This document shows positions 20,501 through 28,690 of a stretch of DNA of 64,000 nt, in pieces. Numbering within the stretch: position 1 is the stretch's first letter; the number at the start of each line of letters is the position of its first letter. The stretch comes from Cohnella sp. WQ 127256 (GTDB lineage Bacteria; Bacillota; Bacilli; Paenibacillales; Paenibacillaceae). The stretch covers positions 238,786 through 302,785 of the forward strand of contig NZ_JAMZCY010000011.1 in the NCBI RefSeq assembly GCF_024519285.1. The letters are read 5' to 3'. The notes under the pieces are model-generated. The model did no database searches. It had not been told where the DNA came from and saw only the letters and a program-made list of their open reading frames with translations. The position numbers and the translations under genes are program-made.

Positions 20501-20652
20501 TATTAGATATGCAACCTGGAAAGAGAACCGGAATCGGTCTCCTCAATACCGATAGGCGATTAAAGCAGATGTACGGTAAAGGACTTCAAATAGATAGCAC
20601 ATTAGGTCAAGGAACCACTGTTTCCTTTCGTGTGCTGAGGCGGAAAAAATAA
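17572..20652 (+). CDS. 7TM hybrid histidine kinase with receiver and second LytS-type kinase module
   Basis: A 1026-aa protein: TM1; extracellular 7TMR-DISMED2-like beta domain (LDLRDWDLKGNATINLNGQW, about 40-200); seven TM helices (about 210-405); HisKA with H438 (TSHELRNPLHG); HATPase_c with DTGIGM and GGLGLGLSIS; receiver (about 693-810) with DDDPVN, D748 and a KP loop; then a LytS-type His_kinase with H839 (QIQPHFLFN) and a second HATPase_c (QPLVENAVKHG, DDGVGM). One chain therefore holds two kinase modules and a receiver, all with canonical residues. It has no adjacent response regulator, so it is an orphan. It is a paralogue of the kinase at 46606-49644. A 9-codon ORF at 17553-17582 overlaps its start. 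Confidence 0.9.
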   Translation: MMTKRKTLLITMLFLLTLTGIRLLWITIQTPPEHPSAVNGVLDLRDWDLKGNATINLNGQWEFYPNQFIKQDNPSGNYTPNQYIKVPGKWGAYLSEESNSQLGYGSYRLRVLVTPQIEQSFGLRMTWITNSYELFVNDRLIVQTGQPANHAEQYTPRSTSTTVSFTSDEDELDIVIHVANYTNLKMGGIVRSIQFGDGSAIQSNKWFSNNTQLMVCFLLVIHAIYACILYMIGTRQKVMITFALLLMSTVLLILTDDDRLLSVWFPINFTWMYKLQQLSLISSGALLFKYIMQLLPEYSKIKTFQRLMFFYVIAAIMMLIAPYSFNQQAFFFYFLIILIPSLIIPTLTLRSAMKGDRDVLFLLLGVTAITTNALWGFIKNTIWTELSFYPLDFIIAFLALAAYWFKQYFRSSVQTQKLAEKLQKADKLKDDFLANTSHELRNPLHGIINIAQSVLDTGKNTLGDINTKNLEVLVSVGKRMSFLINDLLELNQLQESGIVLQTSPTRIQTLASGVFDMLRFMTEGKPIRLINHVPDNFPSVIADENRLIQIIFNLLHNAVKFTNEGTITINASVKNGVANIMIIDTGIGMDEETLKRVFQRYEQGDSSMTAIGGGLGLGLSISKQLIELHGGEIQVISTPGQGSVTTFTMPFASVSKEDNVTPELTVLSSLVALNIEASASSESDLLDASLESIIEDKVSILAVDDDPVNLNILVNILYQEHYDIVTVTSAKDALSILNTREWDLVISDVMMPHMSGYELTQAIRESFSISELPILLLTARSRAEDIEVGFQSGANDYVSKPMDALELRTRVRALTNLKQSVRERMRMEGAWLQAQIQPHFLFNTLTAVAALSEIDTVRTRKLLEVFGNYLRASFDFKNADKLVTLKHELELVHSYVYIEKERFEDRLQVTWELDESIPLFIPPLSIQPLVENAVKHGIMKRSRGGEIVIRVIDHDDYAEISVSDDGVGMDEVKLKHILDMQPGKRTGIGLLNTDRRLKQMYGKGLQIDSTLGQGTTVSFRVLRRKK

Positions 20653-20759
20653 TGCGCTGGCTCTACAGATGCTTACGGGTGTCCCCAACAAGCAACTTTG
20701 AACCACTGCAATTGAGTTCCGCGGGTGCGAAGGCCATAAATGTGCCTCATTCAGCCGCA

Positions 20760-20805
20760 AAAGTTACCTTTCGTGTACTGAAACTGAAGCGAAAAAAAAT
20801 AAGAC
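20760..20805 (+). pseudogene. Possible vestigial 3' end of a second hybrid kinase gene
   Basis: About 110 bp past the kinase stop, the DNA reads VTFRVLKLKRKK in one frame, closely matching the kinase C-terminus VSFRVLRRKK. The core CCTTTCGTGT-CTGA is shared at nucleotide level. A run of eight A appears to shift the frame off the expected TAA. The intervening 100 bp show no clear similarity. Confidence 0.4.
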
Positions 20806-20836
20806 AAGAAGCCACCTGATGGGCTTCTTGTCTTAT
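20799..20836. terminator. Bidirectional terminator between kinase and MFS genes
   Basis: ATAAGACAAGAAGCC (20799-20813) and GGCTTCTTGTCTTAT (20822-20836) form a perfect 15-bp stem with an 8-nt loop and A/T tracts on both sides. Confidence 0.9.
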
Positions 20837-20841
20837 TTTCA

Positions 20842-22044
20842 TTATTGACTAAGAACAGTCTTCTTGTGCCTTACCTTATTCAACTGAACCACGATAAACA
20901 CTACAAGGAACATCACCATAAATCCAGCCGAATAACGATACATAATCGCATAATCCGATGCAGCTGAGATTGCTCCAAGTAGGATTGCCCCAGTCGCTAC
21001 CCCTAAGTCAGTCGAATTATAAAACATACTGTTAGCCATGCCATATTGAGCTTGTGTCGAAGATCGCAGCATCCATGCCTGAAGGGATGGCTGAATCGCA
21101 CCAAAGCCAAGTCCGTACAGCAGCGCAGAAAGGATAAGCATCGGCATTGATGTTGTATATGAAAGTATAGCTAAGCTTGCGACGACACAAACCCCTGCTG
21201 GAATAAGAACGGCTGCTGGTCCTTTTCTATCGAACAGCCTGCCGGATATAGGCCTAATAATAATGATCGTGATCGCGTTAAACAGGAAGAACAATCCCAC
21301 CTGCTCCAGGTGCACCGATTCGCCGAACAAGGCGATAAAGCTAAGTAATCCCCCGTAGGTTACAGCTAAAATAACATTGAGTACGGCTGGTAATACTAGC
21401 TTTGTGTTAAACGGAATTTTCTCAGATGGGCTTGAAATTTGTACGGATGGTTTTGCTCGTTCCGCTGGAATCGACCGCGACAACAGCAGTAGTGGAAAAG
21501 CAAGAAGCATCGTTATCATTCCGATTGTCGTTAGCATACTGAAACCCGAGCTCTCCATCACATTCAAGCCGATTAAAGGACCTATCGACATAGCTAGACT
21601 AGTCGATAGACCGAAATAACCAATTCCTTCTCCCATTCTTTTGACTGGAATAATTTGAGAGACTATCGTTGGTATAATTGTGCTAGCCATACCGAACCCT
21701 ATGCCATATCCAACTCGCATTAGCAACAATGATCCAATGGAATCCGCAAAGACATACATACCGGTTATCGCTGCCGCAATGGCCATCCCAATATATAATA
21801 ATACATTCCGTTTTACTTTCCGCATCAGGAATGCGGTCATAAACCTTGTCGCAATCGCGGTTAATGCGAACACACTAGTTACAAGGCTTACCATCAAATC
21901 ACCCGCATGAAACTCACTCTTCACGTAAGCTGGAAAAGACGCTAGAAGCATCTGTAAATTAAGAAATAAAAATAATGAACAAACCGTTAAAACAATAAAG
22001 GCTTTCGTCCATAATCTCGTATGTGGCTCTTGTTGTGGAAGCAT
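20842..22044 (-). CDS. MFS transporter
   Basis: A 400-aa protein with about 12 hydrophobic helices and a central cytoplasmic loop. The motif-A-like sequence RPISGRLFDRKGP, between the sixth and eighth helices, fits the drug/metabolite:H+ antiporter branch. It lies 14 bp downstream of a MarR-type regulator in the same direction, so this is probably an inducible efflux pump controlled by that repressor. The exported compound cannot be told from sequence. Confidence 0.9.
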   Translation of the reverse strand: MLPQQEPHTRLWTKAFIVLTVCSLFLFLNLQMLLASFPAYVKSEFHAGDLMVSLVTSVFALTAIATRFMTAFLMRKVKRNVLLYIGMAIAAAITGMYVFADSIGSLLLMRVGYGIGFGMASTIIPTIVSQIIPVKRMGEGIGYFGLSTSLAMSIGPLIGLNVMESSGFSMLTTIGMITMLLAFPLLLLSRSIPAERAKPSVQISSPSEKIPFNTKLVLPAVLNVILAVTYGGLLSFIALFGESVHLEQVGLFFLFNAITIIIIRPISGRLFDRKGPAAVLIPAGVCVVASLAILSYTTSMPMLILSALLYGLGFGAIQPSLQAWMLRSSTQAQYGMANSMFYNSTDLGVATGAILLGAISAASDYAIMYRYSAGFMVMFLVVFIVVQLNKVRHKKTVLSQ

Positions 22045-22058
22045 GATTTATTCCCTTC

Positions 22059-22511
22059 TTACTCTTTATTTATTATTTCATTAACATGATTATTAATTCT
22101 TAGAAGTAGCTCCATTAGCAGCTTATACTCGTCATCTGAAATACACTTCTTCACTTCCTTGGTCATTTGAGCCTCTATTGGAATCGTCTCTTTAATTAGA
22201 GATTTTCCTTTGTCCGAAATATACACCAAGAAGGAGCGCCGATCATTCTCACCTACTCGCTTATAGATGAGACCTTTAGCTTCTAAATGATCAAGAATAC
22301 GGGTTGTCGTTGGCTTATCCTTGCCTGAGCGTTCCGCAATATCCTTCTGAATCAATCCATCCGTCCTGTCAATCTGGTAGAGGACTGACCATTGCTCTGG
22401 TGTGATCTCATGTTCTTTAAGCCCATTCTGAAATAACGAAGATAATTTACGATAAGTGTTGCCCATCATAAAGCCTATTGAAAGGTCTAACTGATTGTCA
22501 TTTGTCGTCAT
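22059..22511 (-). CDS. MarR-family transcriptional regulator
   Basis: A 150-aa winged-helix regulator. The DNA-binding region contains EITPEQWSVLYQI, a recognition helix (KDIAERSGKDKPTTTRILDHLEAKGLI) and the wing KRVGENDRRSFLVYISDKGKSL with the typical D-R-R. GGAGG lies 9 nt before the ATG. It is the first gene of a two-gene operon with the MFS transporter. A palindrome overlapping its own -10 region implies autorepression relieved by a small ligand. Confidence 0.93.
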   Translation of the reverse strand: MTTNDNQLDLSIGFMMGNTYRKLSSLFQNGLKEHEITPEQWSVLYQIDRTDGLIQKDIAERSGKDKPTTTRILDHLEAKGLIYKRVGENDRRSFLVYISDKGKSLIKETIPIEAQMTKEVKKCISDDEYKLLMELLLRINNHVNEIINKE

Positions 22512-22542
22512 GATTTTAATCCTCCAACTTCGTCATGAATAT

Positions 22543-22585
22543 TAGTTGTCTAAACAACTATATACCAAAAAACTAATTATGTAAA
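22543..22585 (-). promoter_or_regulatory. MarR-MFS promoter with overlapping palindromic operator
   Basis: On the minus strand, TTTACA (22585-22580) and TATAGT (22562-22557) are 17 nt apart. The perfect inverted repeat TAGTTGT-N4-ACAACTA (22543-22560) begins inside the -10 and runs into the start region. Its size and TTG..CAA form are typical of MarR operators. Confidence 0.8.
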
Positions 22586-22596
22586 GAATGACATAC

Positions 22597-22634
22597 AAAA
22601 AAGACCATCCCCTTAATTACTGTGGAATAGTCCC
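22597..22634 (-). terminator. Probable terminator of the VanW gene
   Basis: On the minus strand, GACTATTCC pairs with GGGGATGGTC (9 bp with two G-U pairs), followed by TTTTTT. Confidence 0.55.
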
Positions 22635-22654
22635 TTATTCGAATGAATTCACGA

Positions 22655-23485
22655 TCAAGATAAGAAAAATGGCTTGTAATGCTCTTTCTTCCTATACGTA
22701 ATTTTGCCCATCCTGTTCTCTTCCCTATTCGTCATTCTCCTTGTCATCACTACCCAGCCTTTACGATAAGGTCGTTGTTCAGTGGGAGACTCGGGGTCAG
22801 AATTGACTGCTGGTTCAAGCTCCTCAAGAACTTCAGTCGTTACCGATACCTCGCAAGAGAGCGGTTTAGGTGAAATAAAACGACAAGTCAGTGTTAAATC
22901 ATCCATACGTAGCTCAGCGACAATATAGATGTTGGCCTCATGCGTGTTTTTAAACTTCAAATCCTTCCTCCCGTAAACGTAGGTTGCATCCAATCCAAGA
23001 TCGATAAACCTCTCCTCTCCCCAAAGGTCTGTGCTGTGATTGTGCTTTTCGAGTATACGCAAATTTGACTTCATAGCCGCATTAAACAGCAATGTACTAA
23101 TTAAGCAAGAACCTCCACCTGCCATGTAATCGACACGACCACGGACGAACATCGGACCTTTCTGAAAGCCTTGTTCCTCCGTTGTCCCACCGAAAAATCG
23201 CCGAAGCGAGAACACTTCACCTGGTCTCAGCACGGAATGGTTAACTAATTGACAGCCGAGACCCATATTGTGGAATCGACTATGGTTGATTTCCTTAAGG
23301 TCCTCACGCCACTTCATCTGGATGCTTATTTCCGACAGCACATGTCCATCGAGAAATTCCGCTGTAGATTGAACCTTTCTCGATGAGATTCGAAAATACC
23401 ACCCACGAAGCACGCTATGTACGTCATCAAGCAGTAACCTTGTTCTAAGTAATTTGATCGCAGGCTTCTTTCGATTTCCGGCCAT
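22655..23485 (-). CDS. VanW family protein
   Basis: A 276-aa protein whose core matches the VanW family (PF04294): NHSVLRPGEVFSLRRFFGGT, then GFQKGPMFVRGRVDYMAGGG and CLISTLLFNAAM, followed by a beta-rich tail. No signal peptide or TM helix is apparent, unlike many VanW proteins, and the first 50 residues are Arg/Lys-rich. VanW was named from vancomycin-resistance clusters but has no established function, and no other van genes are here. It starts with GGAGG 7 nt upstream and lies 45 bp after an aminotransferase gene, probably co-transcribed. Confidence 0.85.
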   Translation of the reverse strand: MAGNRKKPAIKLLRTRLLLDDVHSVLRGWYFRISSRKVQSTAEFLDGHVLSEISIQMKWREDLKEINHSRFHNMGLGCQLVNHSVLRPGEVFSLRRFFGGTTEEQGFQKGPMFVRGRVDYMAGGGSCLISTLLFNAAMKSNLRILEKHNHSTDLWGEERFIDLGLDATYVYGRKDLKFKNTHEANIYIVAELRMDDLTLTCRFISPKPLSCEVSVTTEVLEELEPAVNSDPESPTEQRPYRKGWVVMTRRMTNREENRMGKITYRKKEHYKPFFLS

Positions 23486-23529
23486 TGGAAGGCCTCCTTC
23501 CTCCTAGTGGATCTTAACCACCATGACAT

Positions 23530-24690
23530 CTAATCTGTAAAGAAGTCTACCAGACGCTCAATTCCTTCCTTGTATTTAAGAGAAGAGAAGGACAACCGCA
23601 GCGAGCTTGGCAGGCCAAAATCCGAACCAGGTACTGTCGCGACATAAGTGGACTCCATTATTCGAGTGGCCAACTCTAGGCTTGTTAAGATTCCATGTTT
23701 GTTCATATAAGCGGAGCAATCTAATGTAATGTAAAATCCGCCATTGGACCGATTTACCTTCACGTCCATCACTTGCGCAAGCCTATTAACCGTATAATCA
23801 CGGCGATCTCTATAGAGATCAACTAAATCCTCAATCTCACTTTGTAAATCCAGAGCTGCGATTGCTCCGTACTGTACAACGGGATCAAGCGTTAGCATTG
23901 TATGATGCTGGATAACCGTTAACGGTTCTATTAATGCCTCCGGAACAATACAGTAGCCCACACGTCGCGCATACATTCGATACCCTTTGGAAAAGGCATT
24001 CGTCGTAATAAAGGTAGATTTTGTTTGCCCTAGCTGCACCGCCGAGACAGGATCGGAATCAAAACTCATATTAGCATATATTTCGTCATGAATAATGACG
24101 GCTTGTCCATTAACGAGAGTATCGATCTCGAGCATTTCCTCCCGGGAAATCATATTCCCTAGCGGGTTGCCAGGTGAATTCGTCACGACAACCTTAGTAT
24201 GCGGAGTGAAATTTTCGCGAAAAGACTGCAAATCCACCCTCATCGTATCCGGGTTGATCTGGTAGTATTTGATCTTTGCCCCAGCTAACAAAGCAGAAAA
24301 ATGATAGAGAGAATAATAGGGAGAAGGAAGAAGCACCTCGTCCTCTCGTCCTAACAGCAGCTGAAACAAATTTCGGAAAATGGAGCTTGTCCCCGATCCG
24401 ATAATAAATTGACGCGAGGGAATGCTAACATCATATTTCTGCCGATAATACTGCGAAAGCTTTTCTCTAAGCTCTGGAAGACCAGCTGGGAAAACCTGCG
24501 AGCTTTTTTGGAAATCAACAAGAGCTTCCTCCATTGCTGCAGTGATCTGCGGATGGAGCGGAAGCTCCGACTTCCCTAGTGTCATACGGATCACATCCTT
24601 GTGATCCTGCTCATAGTCATAAGCCATTTGATCCAGTACGAACATAAGGAAACGCTGCTCGTGAAAGTCAATGCTTGTCCTCAATTGCAA
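23530..24690 (-). CDS. PLP-dependent class I/II aminotransferase
   Basis: A 386-aa fold-type I enzyme. The family motifs are present: the substrate-arm segment GKSELPLHP, the NSPGNPLGNM loop, HDEIYANMSF (PLP-contacting Asp and Tyr) and TTNAFSKGYRMYARRVGYC with the Schiff-base lysine at K235. Substrate specificity is not deducible. The start is TTG, supported by GGGAGG at 8 nt. It is upstream of VanW in the same direction. Confidence 0.9.
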   Translation of the reverse strand: MQLRTSIDFHEQRFLMFVLDQMAYDYEQDHKDVIRMTLGKSELPLHPQITAAMEEALVDFQKSSQVFPAGLPELREKLSQYYRQKYDVSIPSRQFIIGSGTSSIFRNLFQLLLGREDEVLLPSPYYSLYHFSALLAGAKIKYYQINPDTMRVDLQSFRENFTPHTKVVVTNSPGNPLGNMISREEMLEIDTLVNGQAVIIHDEIYANMSFDSDPVSAVQLGQTKSTFITTNAFSKGYRMYARRVGYCIVPEALIEPLTVIQHHTMLTLDPVVQYGAIAALDLQSEIEDLVDLYRDRRDYTVNRLAQVMDVKVNRSNGGFYITLDCSAYMNKHGILTSLELATRIMESTYVATVPGSDFGLPSSLRLSFSSLKYKEGIERLVDFFTD

Positions 24691-24840
24691 GCTAATACCC
24701 TCCCCAACTGATCCTCTAAAACAAAATGAGAATTTTCTAATCTCTACTCCCTTATATCAGACGTTAGAATTTTACAAAAGTTACAAATTTCCATACAAAA
24801 TTTAACTAATTATTCACCTGCACCTTCCCAACACATAAAT

Positions 24841-24881
24841 AAAGCAGCAGTCCGCTTCTTTACGAGTCGGACTGCTGCTTT
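24841..24881 (-). terminator. Terminator of the M23 lipoprotein gene
   Basis: AAAGCAGCAGTCCG and CGGACTGCTGCTTT form a perfect 14-bp stem. The minus strand continues TATTTATG. Confidence 0.85.
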
Positions 24882-24914
24882 AGGTTTCATAGCGTATTTA
24901 GCTTGATTACGCGT

Positions 24915-25940
24915 CTAATCGGCAGCTATAACCTCACCCTGTCTTGGGTTCAAGCCACCCTCCCATTGCACTCGAATCGATTCCCCCTCAAACAAATCTT
25001 TATTATCGGATACCTGATAATGCAAATGAGCTTCGCTGGAATTTCCAGAGTTTCCGCATAATCCGATTGAATCCCCTTTGGACACCTGATCTCCAACCTT
25101 AACTTTGACAGACCCCATCTGAAGATGAGCTAAGAAGCTATACTCCCCATTGCCATGATCAATAACGACTACATTACCTGCAGGATGATCTTCGTTCATG
25201 ACACCTACAGGTTCGTTGTCCTTAATATCGTTTATCGCTTGTACAACCGTGCCACTCTGCGGCGCAACAATTTCTTGACCAAAAGCATAATAGCTTTCGT
25301 TCTTCGTTGCGTCGCCATCATAAGTGAATCCAGCCTTCACCTGAAAAACATCATAAGCATAACGTTGACTTGGGACCTCGTAGTGATAGTTTGAAAGAAC
25401 ATCTTGTCCCCCCCAGAACACAAACCACTCCCCTTTGAATGGAATCCCGTAGGCAAGCTTAGTCTGAACCTGATCTGTTTGCGGGAAGCTTTCTAATGGC
25501 ATCAATTGCAAGCCCGTAATTACACCTTCCGTATCTATGATCGCGATAATCCCTTTCTTGCTTTCTTGATCGGTCCAAGTGTTATATTGTCCATCGTTAA
25601 TTTTTATCTGCGAATGTGACTTCCAGGCTGTAACCCCTTCACTGTAACCGAGGATCCCCTCTCGGAACTGAGCTAAGGATATTTCTTTTCGGAAAATATC
25701 GCTCGTCTGGTTATAGATATCATCGTAGGCCCTGTTTTTTAATGCCTGACCGATCTGTTCCGCATTCCCATTCATAGATTCGGACTCCTCCAGTTTGGAT
25801 TGTGTTGGTACAGCCTCCGGTGCGGCTTCACTTGCTGTCCCTATGCCTGTCGCTGAAGCTAACTCAATCTTGTTATTGCTGCCCCCGCAACCTGTGAGTA
25901 GAACTGCGCTCGTCACCCATAAGATCAATATCATTCTCAT
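24915..25940 (-). CDS. M23-family (LytM-like) peptidase lipoprotein with DUF3887-like domain
   Basis: A 341-aa exported lipoprotein with lipobox LLTGC (C18, counted from the ATG at 25940, which has GGAG 6 nt upstream). A DUF3887-like domain (about 55-140, ALKNRAYDDIYNQTS and SLAQFREGILGYSEG) precedes a C-terminal M23 domain. There the HxH motif HLHYQV and the GNSGNSSEAHLH loop are clear, as is YSFLAHLQMGSVKVKVGDQV. The upstream HxxxD motif reads QRYAYD, with a His several residues earlier (NYHYE), so zinc ligation should be checked. It probably cleaves peptidoglycan cross-links at the outer membrane face. It is divergent from a two-component system. Confidence 0.85.
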   Translation of the reverse strand: MRMILILWVTSAVLLTGCGGSNNKIELASATGIGTASEAAPEAVPTQSKLEESESMNGNAEQIGQALKNRAYDDIYNQTSDIFRKEISLAQFREGILGYSEGVTAWKSHSQIKINDGQYNTWTDQESKKGIIAIIDTEGVITGLQLMPLESFPQTDQVQTKLAYGIPFKGEWFVFWGGQDVLSNYHYEVPSQRYAYDVFQVKAGFTYDGDATKNESYYAFGQEIVAPQSGTVVQAINDIKDNEPVGVMNEDHPAGNVVVIDHGNGEYSFLAHLQMGSVKVKVGDQVSKGDSIGLCGNSGNSSEAHLHYQVSDNKDLFEGESIRVQWEGGLNPRQGEVIAAD

Positions 25941-26019
25941 ATGCCACTCCACCCTCTTATTGTTATCTCTCAATGATGAGGGACCCATCTTATAGAATTC
26001 GAAACGGAAGCTTACGCCT

Positions 26020-26049
26020 ATCTTAATTTAGTAGAACAATAATTAAGAT
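26020..26049. promoter_or_regulatory. Inverted repeat between M23 lipoprotein and two-component genes
   Basis: ATCTTAATT and AATTAAGAT form a perfect 9-bp inverted repeat with a 12-nt spacer, centred in the divergent promoter region. It is a candidate site for the adjacent OmpR-type regulator. It lies upstream of a minus-strand TATAAG near 25992 and of a plus-strand TGGTAAAAT near 26090. Confidence 0.5.
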
Positions 26050-26131
26050 TCCGTTAAGGTTGTCATCGTTCCACACCTGCTAGAGCGTGGTAAAATAAGG
26101 AGTAATGCTAAGTGCAGGGGAGCGACTTAAT

Positions 26132-26854
26132 GTGATCAATACAACTATCCTTCTCGTGGACGATGAGCAAGCAATTCTCCAGTTGTTGGAGACCGTGCTT
26201 CGCAAAGAAGGATTCCTACATATCGATAAGGTAAAAACAGCTGAAGATGCGCTCATCGCCTGCGAAAGAAGAAGCTACGATCTGATCCTACTAGACGTAA
26301 CTCTTCCAGGTATGAGTGGGGTTGAAGCTTGTCCTTTTATCCGCAGACTGACAGATGCTCCTATCCTCTTCTTGAGCGCGAGAACAACGGATTTCGATAA
26401 GCTGACTGGGTTTGCGGTTGGAGGGGACGATTATGTAACGAAGCCATTTAATCCACTTGAAATCGTCGCACGTATTAAATCCCAGCTTCGCCGTTCGCGC
26501 AAAGCGACTGAGACGGTGGCAAATCCGGTCAACGGTTTATTTGATTTCGGCCGATTTCAAGTCCATGAAGCTTCCGCAGAGCTTCGTGTGGAAGGCATCC
26601 CTACTCCTTGCCCTTCGCTCGTCTTTCAACTCTTGCTTTTTTTATGCAAAAATCCGAATCGGGTATTCACGAAAAGCGAACTTTACGAGAGAGTATGGAG
26701 AGAGAATAGCCTAAGCGATGATAATACAATAATGGTTCATATTCATCGCATTCGCGAGCGGATTGAGATGGATCCTGCACAACCAGAATACTTGGTCAAT
26801 GTAAGAGGGTTAGGGTACAAGCTAGTTAAGAGGGAGCTCTCTCATGAATATTAA
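26132..26854 (+). CDS. OmpR/PhoB-family response regulator
   Basis: A 240-aa regulator. The receiver has DD at 10-11, phospho-acceptor D55 (LDVTLPGMSG) and a KP loop (YVTKPFNPLE). The C-terminal winged helix ends in the usual ENSLSDDNTIMVHIHRIRERIE and LVNVRGLGYKLV. The frame is open from an ATG at 26105, but AGGGGAG sits 9 nt before GTG 26132, which is where receivers normally begin. The gene overlaps the next kinase gene by 11 bp. The divergent M23 lipoprotein is a likely target, suggesting a cell-envelope role. Confidence 0.93.
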   Translation: MINTTILLVDDEQAILQLLETVLRKEGFLHIDKVKTAEDALIACERRSYDLILLDVTLPGMSGVEACPFIRRLTDAPILFLSARTTDFDKLTGFAVGGDDYVTKPFNPLEIVARIKSQLRRSRKATETVANPVNGLFDFGRFQVHEASAELRVEGIPTPCPSLVFQLLLFLCKNPNRVFTKSELYERVWRENSLSDDNTIMVHIHRIRERIEMDPAQPEYLVNVRGLGYKLVKRELSHEY

Positions 26855-28607
26855 AAGCCGGCTCACTCTACGCCTGATCTCTTGGCTAGTTGCTGTAGGC
26901 GTCATCCTGTTCGTGCTTGCCGGAATCGTACTAAACTGGACGATGAACCAATTGGTTCGAGTCGAGGCTTCACGCGAATTCAACAGTGCTGGCTTACATC
27001 AATTGATCCAGAACATTCAAACGAGAGAGGATAAGCTCCAGTTTGACGCCGATATTCTAGAGCAAATTCGGGAGAGTGGGGGCTGGCTTCAGCGAATCGA
27101 TGACAACGGCCAAGTGACTGACGCATTTTATACACCTGCAGATGTCCCTCTCTCTTATGGTCCTGGGGAGTTAACCTCGTATTGGTCTGGGAAGAGTCCG
27201 TTTCCGTACCAGCTATATTTGTGGATCCAGGAGAAGGACGGTGTCGTACATACCTTACTCTATGGCCTGAAAAATAGGGACGATCTTCTCCTTGAGCAGA
27301 TAAAAGAAAAAGGATTCGCTAGAGGATCGGATATCGTTCTCCCCCAGGATATTCAGGACAATCTGAGGAGCATCGGGGCATGGGTACAACTATTAGATGC
27401 TCAAGGCTCTGAGCTTGCGGCATTTAACAAACCTTCAGGAGCTCTTGATCGCTATTCTGTTCAAGAGTTACCGCTTCGCACCGTCTATCCAGATCGGTAT
27501 GGCACGAAGCTCGTATCCTTGTATGATCAGGACACGAGCATGACATGGATCGTAAGCTCACCATTGTCCGGTATGGAGCCTGGGGAAGTGCCGCTGATCA
27601 CACCGGAGCAACAAGTATTAGTGAAAAGTATTGGCCTGTTGTTACTTGTAGCCCTGCTTGTGTTCATCCTTGTTTCCTATTGGTTCGGGCAGCAATTCGG
27701 TTCCCCGATCGTACATGTCTTAAAATGGTTGCGGCTACTAGGTGAGGGACGTTATGAGGAGCCAGTCGATTCGAGTGGTGTTCCTCGAAGCCAGAATCGA
27801 AAAGGCAGGAGAAAACGTAAGTATCGTGTCTATCAAGACGTCATTGATTCCATGAATTCTCTCTCCCAATCCCTTCATCACAGTGAACAGCTTCGAGAAG
27901 ACACTGAACGAATGAGAGAGGAATGGATTGCTGGGGTGTCTCACGATCTAAAAACACCCTTATCCTCCATCAAAGGCTATGCGCACGTATTAGACAATGA
28001 TTCGTATGAGTGGACGAAAGAAGAAATGCGTTCGTTTGCTCAAATTATAATAGACAAATCCTCTTATATGGACGAGCTGATCAACGATTTGACGCTAACA
28101 TATAAGCTAAGGAATGGGCATGGTGCTCCTTCAGTTGAACTCGTGGAGTTGAACGAATACGCAGCCCTAGCTATCGAGGAAGCAGCAAATCATCCGATGT
28201 ACCCTGAGGGCAACATACGCTTAATTCCTTTAGATACTCCCGTATATATACTCGTTTACAAGCCTTGGTTCCAGCGCATTGTAGACAACTTGGTTGCTAA
28301 CGCCTTACTGCATAACGAGAATGGCACGCTTCTAACCATTTCCGTTCAAGTCCCGGAGCCCGCCCATATTACTCTTACCTTCGCGGATAATGGTAAAGGG
28401 ATGGATGAGGAAACGGCGGCGAGATTGTTCGAGAGATACTATCGCGGAACGGACACAGAGAGTCTCGCAGAGGGATCTGGACTTGGCATGGCTGTAACCA
28501 AAGCATTGGTGGAGGTGCTTGGCGGCTCAATAGAGGTCGTGACTAGCATCGGACAGGGAACTTCCCTTATTACGAGATGGAAAATGGCTGAACCACCTAT
28601 GAAATGA
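26844..28607 (+). CDS. Membrane sensor histidine kinase
   Basis: A 587-aa kinase. TM1 is about residues 11-34, an extracytoplasmic sensor region about 35-257 contains two similar halves (each with GGWLQRIDD- or GAWVQLLDA-like strands), and TM2 is about 258-280. A short basic linker, HisKA with H367 (GVSHDLKTPLSS) and HATPase_c with ADNGKGMDEE and GSGLGMAVTKALVE follow. The start has GGGAG 7 nt upstream inside the regulator gene. It pairs with the OmpR-type regulator. The stimulus is unknown, but context suggests cell-wall status. Confidence 0.93.
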   Translation: MNIKSRLTLRLISWLVAVGVILFVLAGIVLNWTMNQLVRVEASREFNSAGLHQLIQNIQTREDKLQFDADILEQIRESGGWLQRIDDNGQVTDAFYTPADVPLSYGPGELTSYWSGKSPFPYQLYLWIQEKDGVVHTLLYGLKNRDDLLLEQIKEKGFARGSDIVLPQDIQDNLRSIGAWVQLLDAQGSELAAFNKPSGALDRYSVQELPLRTVYPDRYGTKLVSLYDQDTSMTWIVSSPLSGMEPGEVPLITPEQQVLVKSIGLLLLVALLVFILVSYWFGQQFGSPIVHVLKWLRLLGEGRYEEPVDSSGVPRSQNRKGRRKRKYRVYQDVIDSMNSLSQSLHHSEQLREDTERMREEWIAGVSHDLKTPLSSIKGYAHVLDNDSYEWTKEEMRSFAQIIIDKSSYMDELINDLTLTYKLRNGHGAPSVELVELNEYAALAIEEAANHPMYPEGNIRLIPLDTPVYILVYKPWFQRIVDNLVANALLHNENGTLLTISVQVPEPAHITLTFADNGKGMDEETAARLFERYYRGTDTESLAEGSGLGMAVTKALVEVLGGSIEVVTSIGQGTSLITRWKMAEPPMK

Positions 28608-28641
28608 GCCCTTCTTTGTTCCGATAATAGATCGAGATATG

Positions 28642-28690
28642 CAAAGAGGCTGACTAAAAAGGATTTAACTTTGATCAGCCTCTTTGATTT
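28642..28690 (+). terminator. Terminator of the two-component operon
   Basis: CAAAGAGGCTGA (28642-28653) and TCAGCCTCTTTG (28675-28686) form a 12-bp stem followed by ATTTTG. Confidence 0.85.
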
